A stretch of DNA of 26,827 nt, taken from positions 1-26,827 of the forward strand of contig SXWC01000076.1 of the NCBI GenBank assembly GCA_005789975.1. Direction: 5' to 3'. Shown piece after piece: positions 1-7,730 of this stretch. Each line of letters opens with the position of its first letter. The first letter of the stretch is position 1. The translations under genes were made by a program, and so were the position numbers. The notes below the pieces were generated by a model, which saw only the letters and a list, made by a program, of their open reading frames with translations, had not been told where the DNA came from and did no database searches. The DNA is from Planctomycetaceae bacterium (lineage in GTDB: Bacteria > Planctomycetota > Planctomycetia > Pirellulales > UBA1268).

Positions 1-519
1 CCGCCGCAGGTGCGTGTAGGCGGGGATCACGAGATCCTGCTCCCGCTCCGCCATCCCCAGGAACGCCCGCTGGAGCTCGGCCAGGCCCGCGTCGAGCCGG
101 TCGATCGCCCGCCGGCAGTAGAGTCGGAGGTCGGTGGCGACCTGCTCGTTGCGGCTGCGGGCGGTGTGGCGCTTTCGTCCCGTGTCACCCAGCCGGGCCG
201 TCAGCGCCGACTCGACGTGGAGGTGGATGTCCTCCTTGGCCACGCTGTATTCGAACCGGCCCGCGTGGATCTCGCCGCGAATCTCCTCGAGCACCTGCGC
301 GATCGCGTCGGCCTCCGGCACCGTCATCAGGCCGCAGTGCGCGAGCATCCGCGCATGGGCGATCGAGCCGTCGATGTCGTCGTCGGCCAGCCGCCGGTCG
401 AACGACACGCTCTCGGAAAAAAGCTCGACCCGCTTGTCGGTCGGCTCGCGGAACACGCCCCCCCAGGCCTTTCCCTTGGAGGTGGGCGAATCGGGCTGAG
501 AATCGGCGGAGTTGTTCAC
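1..519 (-). CDS. argH: Argininosuccinate lyase, N-terminal part (cut by window edge)
   Basis: This gene encodes the cytosolic enzyme that splits argininosuccinate into arginine and fumarate, the last step of arginine biosynthesis. Only the first 173 residues are in the window; the C-terminal part, including the GSSxMPxKxNP signature loop, lies beyond position 1. The sequence shows the family N-terminus (KAWGGVFREPTDKRVELF at about residues 17-34), the DIHLHVE segment (residues 97-103), and the conserved block GDTGRKRHTARSRNEQVATD (residues 111-130), which matches the fumarase/aspartase superfamily region around the substrate-binding RSRN. I chose the GTG at 517-519 because AGGA lies about 8 bases upstream and homology starts soon after it. 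The gene is divergent from the helicase at 642, with 122 bp between them. Its product is a precursor for cyanophycin made by cphA in this window, but there is no operon link. Confidence 0.95.
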   Translation of the reverse strand, partial: MNNSADSQPDSPTSKGKAWGGVFREPTDKRVELFSESVSFDRRLADDDIDGSIAHARMLAHCGLMTVPEADAIAQVLEEIRGEIHAGRFEYSVAKEDIHLHVESALTARLGDTGRKRHTARSRNEQVATDLRLYCRRAIDRLDAGLAELQRAFLGMAEREQDLVIPAYTHLRR

Positions 520-641
520 GCGGACGTTCCTGGCGGGTTCGCAGACGCTGAAACCTTACCTTCCCGGCGGAGCCCGGGGGAAACCCAGCCCTCGTTCCCG
601 GCGGCAAAGGTGCCCGGGCGCGACGCCGGTAGACTCTCCGC

Positions 642-2756
642 ATGACGACTCCCGAGGATTTTCTGGCGCCCGGCGGGCGGCTTGCCGCGCGGCTGGCCGG
701 TTGGGAGTCGCGGCCGCAGCAGGTCGAGATGGCCAACCTCGTCGCCGAGGCGATCGCGTCCCGCAGGCATGCGATCCTCGAGGCCGGCACCGGCGTGGGG
801 AAGAGCCTCGCGTATCTCGTGCCCGCGGTGCTCGCCGTGACGGCCGACCAGGCCGAGCCGGTGGCCGACGAGATCGAGCCCGACTGGGACGACGGGGAGG
901 CGGCCGCGGCAGCCACGCCGGCGGGCCGGCCGCGGCGGGTCGTGATTTCGACCCACACGATCGCTCTGCAGGAACAGCTCGTCACCAAGGACATCCCGCT
1001 CGTCGCGGCGGTGATGCCGCGGGAGTTTTCCGCGGTGCTCGTCAAGGGACGGCGGAACTACGTGAGCCTGCGGCGGCTCGCCCTGGCGCTCGAGCGATCG
1101 GGGAGCCTGTTTTCGGAGGAGGGTGAGCGGGCCGAGCTCCTCGAGATCGCGTCGTGGGCCAAGCACACGGCCGACGGCTCGCTCGCCGATCTTCCGGCCC
1201 TGCCCAGCGACCCCGTCTGGGACGAGGTGGCCAGCGACGCCGGCAACTGCATGGGCCGCGCCTGCCCGACCCACCAGCAGTGCCACTACTACGCCGCCCG
1301 GCGGCGGATGGCCCACGCGCAGGTGCTGATCGTCAACCACGCCCTGTACTTCGCCGACCTCGCCGTCCGCCGCGCGGGGGCGAGCCTCCTGCCCAACCAC
1401 GACATCGTGATCTTCGACGAGGCCCACACCGTCGAGGGCGTGGCGAGCGAGCACCTCGGCATCGGCGTGTCGAGCGGCGGCGTGGAGCGGGTGCTCTCCA
1501 AGCTCTCCAGCGAACGGACCCACCGCGGGCTGCTCGCCCACTACGGGATGCACGACCTGGAAAGCGACGTCCGCCGCGGCCGCCGCGCCGCCGAGGCCTT
1601 CTTCGCCGCCGTCCGCGAGGAGGTGGGCTCGCGTGGCGACTCCCCCTGGCGGGTCGTGCGGCCGGGCCTCGTGCCCAACTCGCTCGGGGAGCCGCTTGCG
1701 TCTCTGGCGCGAAAACTCCGGGCCGCATCCGACGGAATCGGCAATCCCGCCGAGCGGCACGATTTTCTCTCGCTCGCGGACCGACTCGACGCCCATGCCG
1801 CCGCGCTCGAGACCTGGCTGGGGCAGAAGGCGGCGGGGAGCGTCTGGTGGGTCGAGGCCCAGCGGTCACGACGCGGCCGGGAGCGGATCACGCTCTCGAG
1901 CGCTCCGGTCGATGTCAGCGAGACGCTCCGCCGCGAGCTCTTCGGACGCGTCAGCACGGTCGTGCTCGCCAGCGCCACGCTTGCCGTCGAGACGCCCGGT
2001 CCGCGAAGGCCGATGGAAGCCGACGTCGATGAGTTCGCCGGGGCGGAGGGGAAAACGGACGGATTCGCCTTCCTCCGCAGCCGGCTGGGCGTGGGCGACA
2101 AGGCGCTGTCGCGGCAGCTCGGCAGCCCCTTCGACTACGCCCGGCAGGCGAAGCTCGTGCTCGTCGATCGGCTGCCCGATCCGGCCGATCGTGACGCCTA
2201 CGACAGCGGCGTGGTGAAGATGATCCGGCGCTACGTGGCGCGGAGCGACGGTCGGGCGATGGTGCTCTTCACGAGCCATGCCGCGCTCGCCAAGGCCTCG
2301 GCGGAACTCGCCGGATGGTGCGTGCGGCGGAACTTCCGGCTTGTGAGCCAGGCCGACGGGCTGCCACGGTCGCGGATGCTCGAGGAGTTTCGCGAGGGGC
2401 CGGGGAGCGTGCTTCTGGGCACCGACGGCTTCTGGCAGGGGATCGATCTGCCGGGTGACGTGCTCGTGACGGTGATCATCACCAAACTTCCCTTCGCCGT
2501 GCCCGACCGGCCGCTCGTCGCCGCACGGATCGAGGCCATCAAGCAGGCCGGCGGCAACGCCTTCGCCGAATACCAGCTTCCTGAAGCGGTGCTCAAGCTC
2601 AAGCAGGGCTTTGGCCGGCTGATTCGCACGCACACCGATCGCGGTTCGGTGGTGATTCTGGATCCGCGGATGGTCACGAAACCCTACGGCCAGGTGTTTC
2701 TCGACAGTCTGCCCCCGGCGGCCGTCGAGGTCGAACCCTTCGCCGACGATCTGTAG
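642..2756 (+). CDS. dinG: DinG-family ATP-dependent DNA helicase (XPD-like, SF2)
   Basis: This is a 704-residue superfamily 2 helicase of the DinG/YoaA/XPD type, expected to unwind DNA 5'-to-3' during repair or R-loop removal. Visible motifs are Walker A AGTGVGKS (residues 48-55), motif Ia STHTIALQEQL (103-113), DEAH (259-262) and motif VI QGFGRLIR (655-662). Three cysteines at 203, 208 and 214 fit the iron-sulphur cluster region. The usual first cluster cysteine, expected in the KGRRNY segment at 136-142, is a serine here (S142). The length is normal for bacterial DinG. There is no good Shine-Dalgarno site before the ATG, but the preceding stretch is divergent from argH and homology starts at once. 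It converges on the hypothetical gene at 2866. Its exact subfamily within DinG/YoaA cannot be fixed by eye. Confidence 0.9.
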   Translation: MTTPEDFLAPGGRLAARLAGWESRPQQVEMANLVAEAIASRRHAILEAGTGVGKSLAYLVPAVLAVTADQAEPVADEIEPDWDDGEAAAAATPAGRPRRVVISTHTIALQEQLVTKDIPLVAAVMPREFSAVLVKGRRNYVSLRRLALALERSGSLFSEEGERAELLEIASWAKHTADGSLADLPALPSDPVWDEVASDAGNCMGRACPTHQQCHYYAARRRMAHAQVLIVNHALYFADLAVRRAGASLLPNHDIVIFDEAHTVEGVASEHLGIGVSSGGVERVLSKLSSERTHRGLLAHYGMHDLESDVRRGRRAAEAFFAAVREEVGSRGDSPWRVVRPGLVPNSLGEPLASLARKLRAASDGIGNPAERHDFLSLADRLDAHAAALETWLGQKAAGSVWWVEAQRSRRGRERITLSSAPVDVSETLRRELFGRVSTVVLASATLAVETPGPRRPMEADVDEFAGAEGKTDGFAFLRSRLGVGDKALSRQLGSPFDYARQAKLVLVDRLPDPADRDAYDSGVVKMIRRYVARSDGRAMVLFTSHAALAKASAELAGWCVRRNFRLVSQADGLPRSRMLEEFREGPGSVLLGTDGFWQGIDLPGDVLVTVIITKLPFAVPDRPLVAARIEAIKQAGGNAFAEYQLPEAVLKLKQGFGRLIRTHTDRGSVVILDPRMVTKPYGQVFLDSLPPAAVEVEPFADDL

Positions 2757-2848
2757 CTTCGCCTGCTGCAGTTTTTCGCAGGGTGGCAGAAGTCCATTCA
2801 CGGGGAAGGAGGCCGCTTTGTTCCACAGCCTGGCAGGCGACGGTGCGC

Positions 2849-2865
2849 GCCGCGGTGGCCGCGGC
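2849..2865. terminator. Hairpin between convergent genes, possible terminator
   Basis: A 7-bp perfect stem (GCCGCGG / CCGCGGC) with a TGG loop sits between the helicase stop at 2756 and the stop of the convergent gene at 2866. A weaker 5-bp stem (CCTGC/GCAGG) enclosing a T5 run occurs at 2762-2782, just after the helicase stop. Neither is followed by a clear U-tract, so factor-independent termination is uncertain. Confidence 0.3.
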
Positions 2866-3549
2866 TCACGCGACCAACCCGAGCTCCGCCCACGTGGTCG
2901 GATCGCCGTCCCAGGGAAACTCCGGCGGCGCGAAGCAGGGCACCCTGCCGAGCCGGCGGTCAACGAGTGCGGCGAAGAATCCGAGGCGCGGGATCTCCGC
3001 AGGATCCCAGCCGGGCAGGGCTGCCGCGGCGACAAAAGCGTCGATCTGCCAGCCGTCGGCCGAGAGCTGCGACGCCATCATGACGGAGCCCTCGGGAAGT
3101 TCCGCCGGCATCTCGCTGGTCCGCGGAATCATCGCGGGCATCGCGACGGGTTTGTCGGCGAGCCGCCCGCCGCCCGTCGGCAGGAGCGCGAGCCGCCGGC
3201 AGTAGCGGCCGGCGCGGTGGCTCTCGCCCGTCGGCCGCGTCGCGATCCAGAGGTGAAGGCCGTCGCTGTCTTCCGGCCTGGTCGGGTGGCACCATCGAGC
3301 CGCGCCGACGCCGCGGGCGACGCCCCGCACCGCGAGCCCCTGCGGATTCCAGGCCAGCCAGAGGTCGAGCACGTCGGGCACGCCCACCACGTCGGCGAAG
3401 GAGGGCAGCCGGCAGGTCTCGTCGAGCCCGCCTGCCGCCGGCGGCCAGAGCTTCTCCCGGCGACGGCAGGAGAGTCTGAGCGTGAACAGGGCGGCCGGGT
3501 TGACGAGCGGGCACATGGGGCGTGGGAGTGGAAAACGTCGGGGATTCAT
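2866..3549 (-). CDS. Conserved hypothetical protein, CBM9/DOMON-like
   Basis: This encodes a 227-residue protein that I do not recognise with certainty. The stretch LDLWLAWNPQGLAVRGVARG, followed by DGLHLWIATRPTGESHRAGRY, has the rhythm of carbohydrate-binding family 9 / DOMON beta-sandwich proteins: a hydrophobic strand, 'W.nPQGL.v', then a 'D.l.lwi.tR' strand and a histidine. The C-terminal half has a short EGSVMMASQLSADGWQIDAFVAAAALPGWDP-type continuation that also suits that fold. There is no signal peptide and no transmembrane helix. The start is uncertain: the ATG at 3549 is taken, but an in-frame ATG at 3516 is also possible and neither has a good Shine-Dalgarno site. It is divergent from glgA and may share an AT-rich promoter region near 3588-3595. 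A role in carbohydrate metabolism would be inference only. Confidence 0.65.
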   Translation of the reverse strand: MNPRRFPLPRPMCPLVNPAALFTLRLSCRRREKLWPPAAGGLDETCRLPSFADVVGVPDVLDLWLAWNPQGLAVRGVARGVGAARWCHPTRPEDSDGLHLWIATRPTGESHRAGRYCRRLALLPTGGGRLADKPVAMPAMIPRTSEMPAELPEGSVMMASQLSADGWQIDAFVAAAALPGWDPAEIPRLGFFAALVDRRLGRVPCFAPPEFPWDGDPTTWAELGLVA

Positions 3550-3587
3550 GCGGCCGCACGCCGCCGGGGGCGTGCCAAACCGTGACC

Positions 3588-3593
3588 TATAAT
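3588..3593 (+). promoter_or_regulatory. Candidate -10 element for glgA
   Basis: A perfect TATAAT stands out in very GC-rich surroundings 46 bases before the glgA ATG. The overlapping minus-strand reading gives TATTAT (3594-3589), about 40 bases before the start of the divergent hypothetical gene, so the site could serve both directions. No convincing -35 hexamer is visible at the right spacing on either strand. Confidence 0.45.
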
Positions 3594-3639
3594 ATCAGTG
3601 CGTGGATGGTCCCACCGCCGCCCCCCCTGGAAATCGTGG

Positions 3640-5121
3640 ATGCGGGTGCTCGAGATCGCCAGTGAGGCTGTTCCATTCGCCAAGACCGGCGGTCTGGCCG
3701 ATGTCGCCGGCGCGCTGCCGGACGCGCTGGCCGGCCTCGGTTGCGACGTGTCGCTGGTGATGCCGGCCTACGGCGAGGTGTTTTCCAAGGGGCTGCCGAT
3801 CGAGCCGACGGGGATCGAGTTCGAGGTGCCGATCGGGGCCCGGGCGGAGTTGGCCAGGATCCTCCGCTGCCGCCGTCCCGGCTCGCGGGCCGACGTCTAC
3901 CTCGTCGCCAACGACTCTTTTTACGATCGGCCCACGCTCTACGGCGGCAGCCGTGACTACCCCGACAACGCCGAACGGTACATCTTCTTCTCGCGGGCCG
4001 CGGTCGAACTGGCCTGCCGGCTCGGTGGCCGCTGGGACATCCTCCACTGCCACGACTGGCAGACGGGGCTCGTGCCGGCGTACCAAAAGCTGCTCTATGG
4101 ATCGCACCCGGCCGTGGCTTCGTCGCGGACGGTGATGACGATCCACAACATGGCCTACCAGGGTCTCTTCTGGCACTGGGACATGCTCCTCACCGGACTC
4201 GACTGGCGGTATTTCAACTGGCGGCAGATGGAGTTTTACAGCCAGCTCAACCTGCTCAAGACCGGGATCGTGTTCGCCGATTCCGTCAGCACGGTGAGCC
4301 CGACCTACGCCCGTGAGATCCAGTCGGCACCGGGGGGCTGCGGCCTCGAGGGCCTGCTCTCGTCGCGCAGCAACGTGCTCACCGGCATCGTCAACGGCAT
4401 CGACACCGCGATCTGGGATCCAGCCGCCGATCCGCACCTCCCCAGGCCCTACGGCAGCGACGACTTCGACGCCGGCAAGTACGCCGCCCGGGTCGCCCTC
4501 GCGGCGCGGCTCGGCCGCGCGGCGCCCGATTCGCGGCCCCTCGTGGCCTTCGTCGGCAGGCTGGTCGAGCAGAAGGGGATCGAACTCGTCCTGGAGGTGC
4601 TCGGCCACATGGCGGGCGAGGGGCGTGCCCATTTCGTGATCCTCGGCACCGGTGGCCAGGAATACGAACGGCTGCTCCAGCGGGCAGCGGCGACGTTTCC
4701 CGGCACGGTCGATCTCGTGCTCGGCTTCGACGAGGGGCTCGCCCATCTCGTGCAGGCCGCCGCCGACATCACCCTCGTGCCGAGCCGGTTCGAGCCCTGC
4801 GGCCTGACGCAACTCTACGCACAGCGTTACGGCTCGATCCCCGTGGTCCGCGCGACCGGCGGCCTCGTCGATACCGTCGTCGACGCCACGCCCGAGACGC
4901 TCCGCGAGGGGACGGCGACCGGATTCGTGTTCGAGGGCTTCGACGCCGCGGGGCTCGACTCCGCCCTGAGTCGCGGGATCGAGGCCCATGCCGACAAGCC
5001 GGTCTGGAACTCGCTCGTGCGGAATGTCATGCGGCAGGACTGGTCGTGGCGGACCAGCGGCCGCGAATACATGCGGCTCTTCGCCCGGGCGGCCGCGAGC
5101 CCGGCCACGCCGGTCGAGTGA
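3640..5121 (+). CDS. glgA: Glycogen synthase (ADP-glucose type, GT5)
   Basis: This gene encodes a 493-residue cytosolic glucosyltransferase that elongates alpha-1,4-glucan from ADP-glucose in glycogen storage. The N-terminal KTGGL motif (K15-L19) binds the ADP-glucose phosphates and sits at exactly the position known from Escherichia coli GlgA. Further GT5 marks are HCHDWQTGL (the N-terminal domain), MTIHNMAYQG, TVSPTYAREI, GIVNGID, FVGRLVEQKGIEL at the start of the C-terminal Rossmann domain, and the acceptor/nucleotide motif PSRFEPCGLTQ with E385. The open frame extends 14 codons further upstream to 3598, but the ATG at 3640 places KTGGL correctly, has TGGAAA 7-12 bases upstream, and gives the usual length. 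It appears to be monocistronic, with no glgB, glgC or glgP nearby. Confidence 0.95.
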   Translation: MRVLEIASEAVPFAKTGGLADVAGALPDALAGLGCDVSLVMPAYGEVFSKGLPIEPTGIEFEVPIGARAELARILRCRRPGSRADVYLVANDSFYDRPTLYGGSRDYPDNAERYIFFSRAAVELACRLGGRWDILHCHDWQTGLVPAYQKLLYGSHPAVASSRTVMTIHNMAYQGLFWHWDMLLTGLDWRYFNWRQMEFYSQLNLLKTGIVFADSVSTVSPTYAREIQSAPGGCGLEGLLSSRSNVLTGIVNGIDTAIWDPAADPHLPRPYGSDDFDAGKYAARVALAARLGRAAPDSRPLVAFVGRLVEQKGIELVLEVLGHMAGEGRAHFVILGTGGQEYERLLQRAAATFPGTVDLVLGFDEGLAHLVQAAADITLVPSRFEPCGLTQLYAQRYGSIPVVRATGGLVDTVVDATPETLREGTATGFVFEGFDAAGLDSALSRGIEAHADKPVWNSLVRNVMRQDWSWRTSGREYMRLFARAAASPATPVE

Positions 5122-5139
5122 GGAGTCAGGCCGCGTTGA

Positions 5140-5156
5140 GCGGGACATGCTCCCGC
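5140..5156 (+). terminator. Hairpin after glgA, possible terminator
   Basis: A 6-bp perfect stem GCGGGA/TCCCGC with loop CATGC lies 18 bases after the glgA stop codon. It is not followed by a U-tract. The remaining gap to the next gene (5157-5305) shows no gene. Confidence 0.3.
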
Positions 5157-5305
5157 ACGGTCCCGGCATGCGAGAGGCTCTGACGCGCCGAAAACCCAAC
5201 GCGACCGCGGGCGTCAGCCTGCGAAGATGGGCGGGATGGCGGCGATGTGACGCGGCTGCGTGTGTCGGCGGCAGCGTCGCGACCGCTTCTACCGATACAT
5301 CCCGC

Positions 5306-5683
5306 ATGAGGCAAATCCTCGTCGGATTCATCGTATTGGTGCTGGCATCGAACGTGCCCGGCTCGGCCGTCCACGCGGGCGATCCGTGCGGCAGGTGCGC
5401 CGCCTGCAAGCAGACGGCGGCGGGCGCAAAGACGCCCTGCGGCGATACCGGCTGCGGGCCGCGGTATTGCTGCGAGGTGCTCCACCAGTGCCGGCGGCCC
5501 GATCCTTGCGACTGCTCCGCGCGGTGGCGGGGTTGCAACGGCGAGGCACAGGGTCCTGAGAAACTCGCGCCGTGGCAGCTGCCGCCGGGACGCGGCTTTC
5601 AAAGCGGCGGGGACGTCGGCTACGTCACGCCCCGGTGCGGCGGCTGTCAGGGCTGCGGCCCGCGGTTCGCCTGGTTCTTCTGA
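5306..5683 (+). CDS. Small secreted cysteine-rich protein
   Basis: This encodes a 125-residue protein of no recognised family. Residues 1-24 form a signal peptide (positive start, hydrophobic ILVGFIVLVLA core, AVHA cleavage site before GD). The mature part has 14 cysteines, mostly in CxxC or CC spacing: 28, 31, 34, 45, 50, 55, 56, 62, 68, 70, 77, 111, 114 and 117. That suggests disulphide bonding or metal binding outside the cytoplasm. The chosen ATG gives the signal peptide; the longer open frame starting inside glgA has no coding look. The last 37 bases overlap, tail to tail, the end of the unknown gene on the opposite strand. Similar short Cys/Gly-rich exported proteins are common in planctomycetes, and another one is at 12351. 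Confidence 0.7.
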   Translation: MRQILVGFIVLVLASNVPGSAVHAGDPCGRCAACKQTAAGAKTPCGDTGCGPRYCCEVLHQCRRPDPCDCSARWRGCNGEAQGPEKLAPWQLPPGRGFQSGGDVGYVTPRCGGCQGCGPRFAWFF

Positions 5684-6900
5684 CGCTCCGCCACGAGCGT
5701 GGCGGCGAAAGTGACCTCGTCGCCGCGGTCGCCCGAGGCGCGGCGCAACAGCTCCCACTCGCCCGAAGCCGCGGCAAGATCGACGAGTGACGGCAGTGCA
5801 CCGGCCGTCTGGAGCGGGCTCGGCATCCCGTCGTCTCGCGGCGTTGCGATCGCGGCGTGAAGCGCCTCCGCAGGGCGGCGCAGCCGGGCGAGGAGGAGCA
5901 CGAGCGTGTCGGAGGGCAACCCGCCATGGCCCGGTTCGGCCGCGGCCGCCGCCGTCCGAAAGAATCGCACCGCCTGCTCGACGTCGATCCCAAGTTGGCT
6001 CCCGTAGAACAACCGCGATGCCTGGCCGACGTTTTCGAAGGGTGGTTCTCCCGGATAGACGACGTCGGCAGGCAGCCGGCTGGCATACGTGGCGAGTTCC
6101 CAGGCGCGGCGGATCGTCGGCTCGTCGTCGCAGATCCGGGCGATCCGCAGCACCGATTGCACATGCGAGACATCCGCGTAGAGGCGGGCCTCGCCCTCGC
6201 CCGCCGCCGCGAGCAGTGCGGGAAGCGTCTGCGGCGGTGCGGGCAGGATGATGCCGCGGTGCTCGAGATCGTGCGCGAGATTCGTGAGGATCTCGGCGTG
6301 AAGGTGGGCGACGAGTGTCGCCGCCGCCGGCCGCTGCCGAGCGGCCGGCAGTCGGGAGACGGCCTGTTCGTAGGTGGTGATCGCGTTGCACGTGCCCTGC
6401 GTGCGAAGCATCAGCGAGATGCCGAGTGCCGGATCAACGCCCTCCCAGAGCGCGATGCCGAGAATCTCCTGAAGCGCTCGTGAGGATGCCTCGTCGTCGC
6501 CATCGGCCCGGGTCGCGAGCGTGCGGGCGAGCGGCTCGAGTCTGGCGGAGACCTCTGCCGGGTCGGCGGCCGCCCGCAGGTACATCCAGGCCGCGGCCAC
6601 CTGCCCCTCGTCGAGCAGCGGCCAGCCGACCTCGCGGCAGGCGGCGAGCGATCGTTCGTCGAACCCTTGGCGGGCGTCGGCCGGGATGTCGCCCGGAGAA
6701 CCGACCGGCGGCAGGCCTGCGGCCACCCGGGCCTGGATGAGCCGGGCGTCGAAGAGGGCGTGCCAGCGGCGACGTTCGGCCAGCGACACGGCGAGTGCCT
6801 CGAGCATCGCCTCCGGACCGGCGGTCGCACAGGTGCGGCGCAGATGCTCGAAGCGGTCGGGGCCGGTGGAGTCGTGGAGTGGATCTGGCTCGGGGGTCAT
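5647..6900 (-). CDS. Unknown helical protein, third gene of methyltransferase operon
   Basis: This encodes a 417-residue protein that I do not recognise. It is rich in Ala, Leu, Arg and Glu, and predicted to be mostly helical, with repeated short amphipathic units such as WMYLRAAADPAEVSARLEPLA and AWELATYASRLPADV that look like degenerate TPR or other helical repeats. No signal peptide, transmembrane helix or catalytic motif is visible. The ATG at 6900 overlaps the stop of the SpoU methyltransferase in an ATGA arrangement, which fixes the start and implies translational coupling. The longer frame to 7155 lies inside that gene and is rejected. The 3' end overlaps the convergent Cys-rich gene by 37 bases. 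Confidence 0.75.
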   Translation of the reverse strand: MTPEPDPLHDSTGPDRFEHLRRTCATAGPEAMLEALAVSLAERRRWHALFDARLIQARVAAGLPPVGSPGDIPADARQGFDERSLAACREVGWPLLDEGQVAAAWMYLRAAADPAEVSARLEPLARTLATRADGDDEASSRALQEILGIALWEGVDPALGISLMLRTQGTCNAITTYEQAVSRLPAARQRPAAATLVAHLHAEILTNLAHDLEHRGIILPAPPQTLPALLAAAGEGEARLYADVSHVQSVLRIARICDDEPTIRRAWELATYASRLPADVVYPGEPPFENVGQASRLFYGSQLGIDVEQAVRFFRTAAAAAEPGHGGLPSDTLVLLLARLRRPAEALHAAIATPRDDGMPSPLQTAGALPSLVDLAAASGEWELLRRASGDRGDEVTFAATLVAERQKNQANRGPQP

Positions 6901-7730
6901 GGTCGGGCATCCCGTTGGCGGTCGGCCTCGTAGGCGAACACGGCCGCCGTGGCGGAGAGGTTGAGGCTGTCGGCGAGGCCGTGCATCGGCAGGCGAACCG
7001 TCTCGAAGTCGAGCCCGGCGTCGGCCCATTCCGACGAGATGCCGTGGGCCTCGCTGCCCAGCAGGATCGCGACACCACCGCGGAGGTCGGCCTCGTGCCA
7101 GAGTCGCCGTCCACGGGGCGTGGCGGCCACGACCCGCCGGGCCTGCCCGCGGCACCAGGCGATCGTTTCCCCGGTCGTCGCCGTGGCCAGCGGCATCGAG
7201 AAGACCGTGCCGAGGCTCGCGCGGATCACCGCGGGGTTGGCAACGTCGGTGCGCGGGCTCGCGGCGATCACGCCACCGAGGCCTGCGGCATCGGCCGTGC
7301 GGACGATCCCGCCGAGATTACCCGGCTTCTCCACCCCTTCGACCACCAGCACCGGCCGGTCCGCTGTGAACACGACACCGCCGAGCGGCCGCGGTCCGAA
7401 ACGGACCACGCCGACCACGCCCTCGTTGCGGCTGCCGAAAGCGACGCGGCCGAAGGCCTTCTCGGAAAGGATCGCGATCCGCGTGCCGTTCCGCGCGAGC
7501 CTCGCCAGCCAGTCGCGCAGCGGTGGGGCGTCGGCGGTGCCGATCGCGTCGGCATCATCCGCGACGAAGACCTCGACGATCGCGCTGCCGGCCGCCTCGG
7601 CACGAGCCAGTTCCCGTCGGCCGTCGACGAGGGTCAGGCCGGTGGCCCGCCGCGACTCGGCTTCGCGGAGCGCCGCCGCCCGCTTCACTCGGGGGTTGGC
7701 GGGGCTGGTGATCGATTCCGGTTCATTCAT
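6897..7730 (-). CDS. SpoU/TrmH-family RNA 2'-O-methyltransferase
   Basis: This is a 277-residue SPOUT-class enzyme that transfers a methyl group from S-adenosylmethionine to a ribose 2'-OH in rRNA or tRNA. It has an N-terminal substrate-binding part (residues 1-120, starting with the typical ITSPANPRVKRAAAL) and a C-terminal knotted SpoU domain. Motif 1 is EKPGNLGGIVRTADAAG (134-150, with N138 and R144), motif 2 is LLGSEAHGIS (223-232), and motif 3 is LPMHGLADSLNLSATAA (247-263). The start ATG overlaps the stop of the upstream methyltransferase as ATGA, and its own stop overlaps the next start in the same way. The layout resembles RlmB/TrmH/TsnR relatives, but the modified nucleotide cannot be read from sequence. 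Confidence 0.92.
   Translation of the reverse strand: MNEPESITSPANPRVKRAAALREAESRRATGLTLVDGRRELARAEAAGSAIVEVFVADDADAIGTADAPPLRDWLARLARNGTRIAILSEKAFGRVAFGSRNEGVVGVVRFGPRPLGGVVFTADRPVLVVEGVEKPGNLGGIVRTADAAGLGGVIAASPRTDVANPAVIRASLGTVFSMPLATATTGETIAWCRGQARRVVAATPRGRRLWHEADLRGGVAILLGSEAHGISSEWADAGLDFETVRLPMHGLADSLNLSATAAVFAYEADRQRDARP

Noticed and set aside
3595..5538. Minus-strand open frame of 647 codons
   Set aside because: It is a frame shadow antisense to glgA, which has all family motifs.
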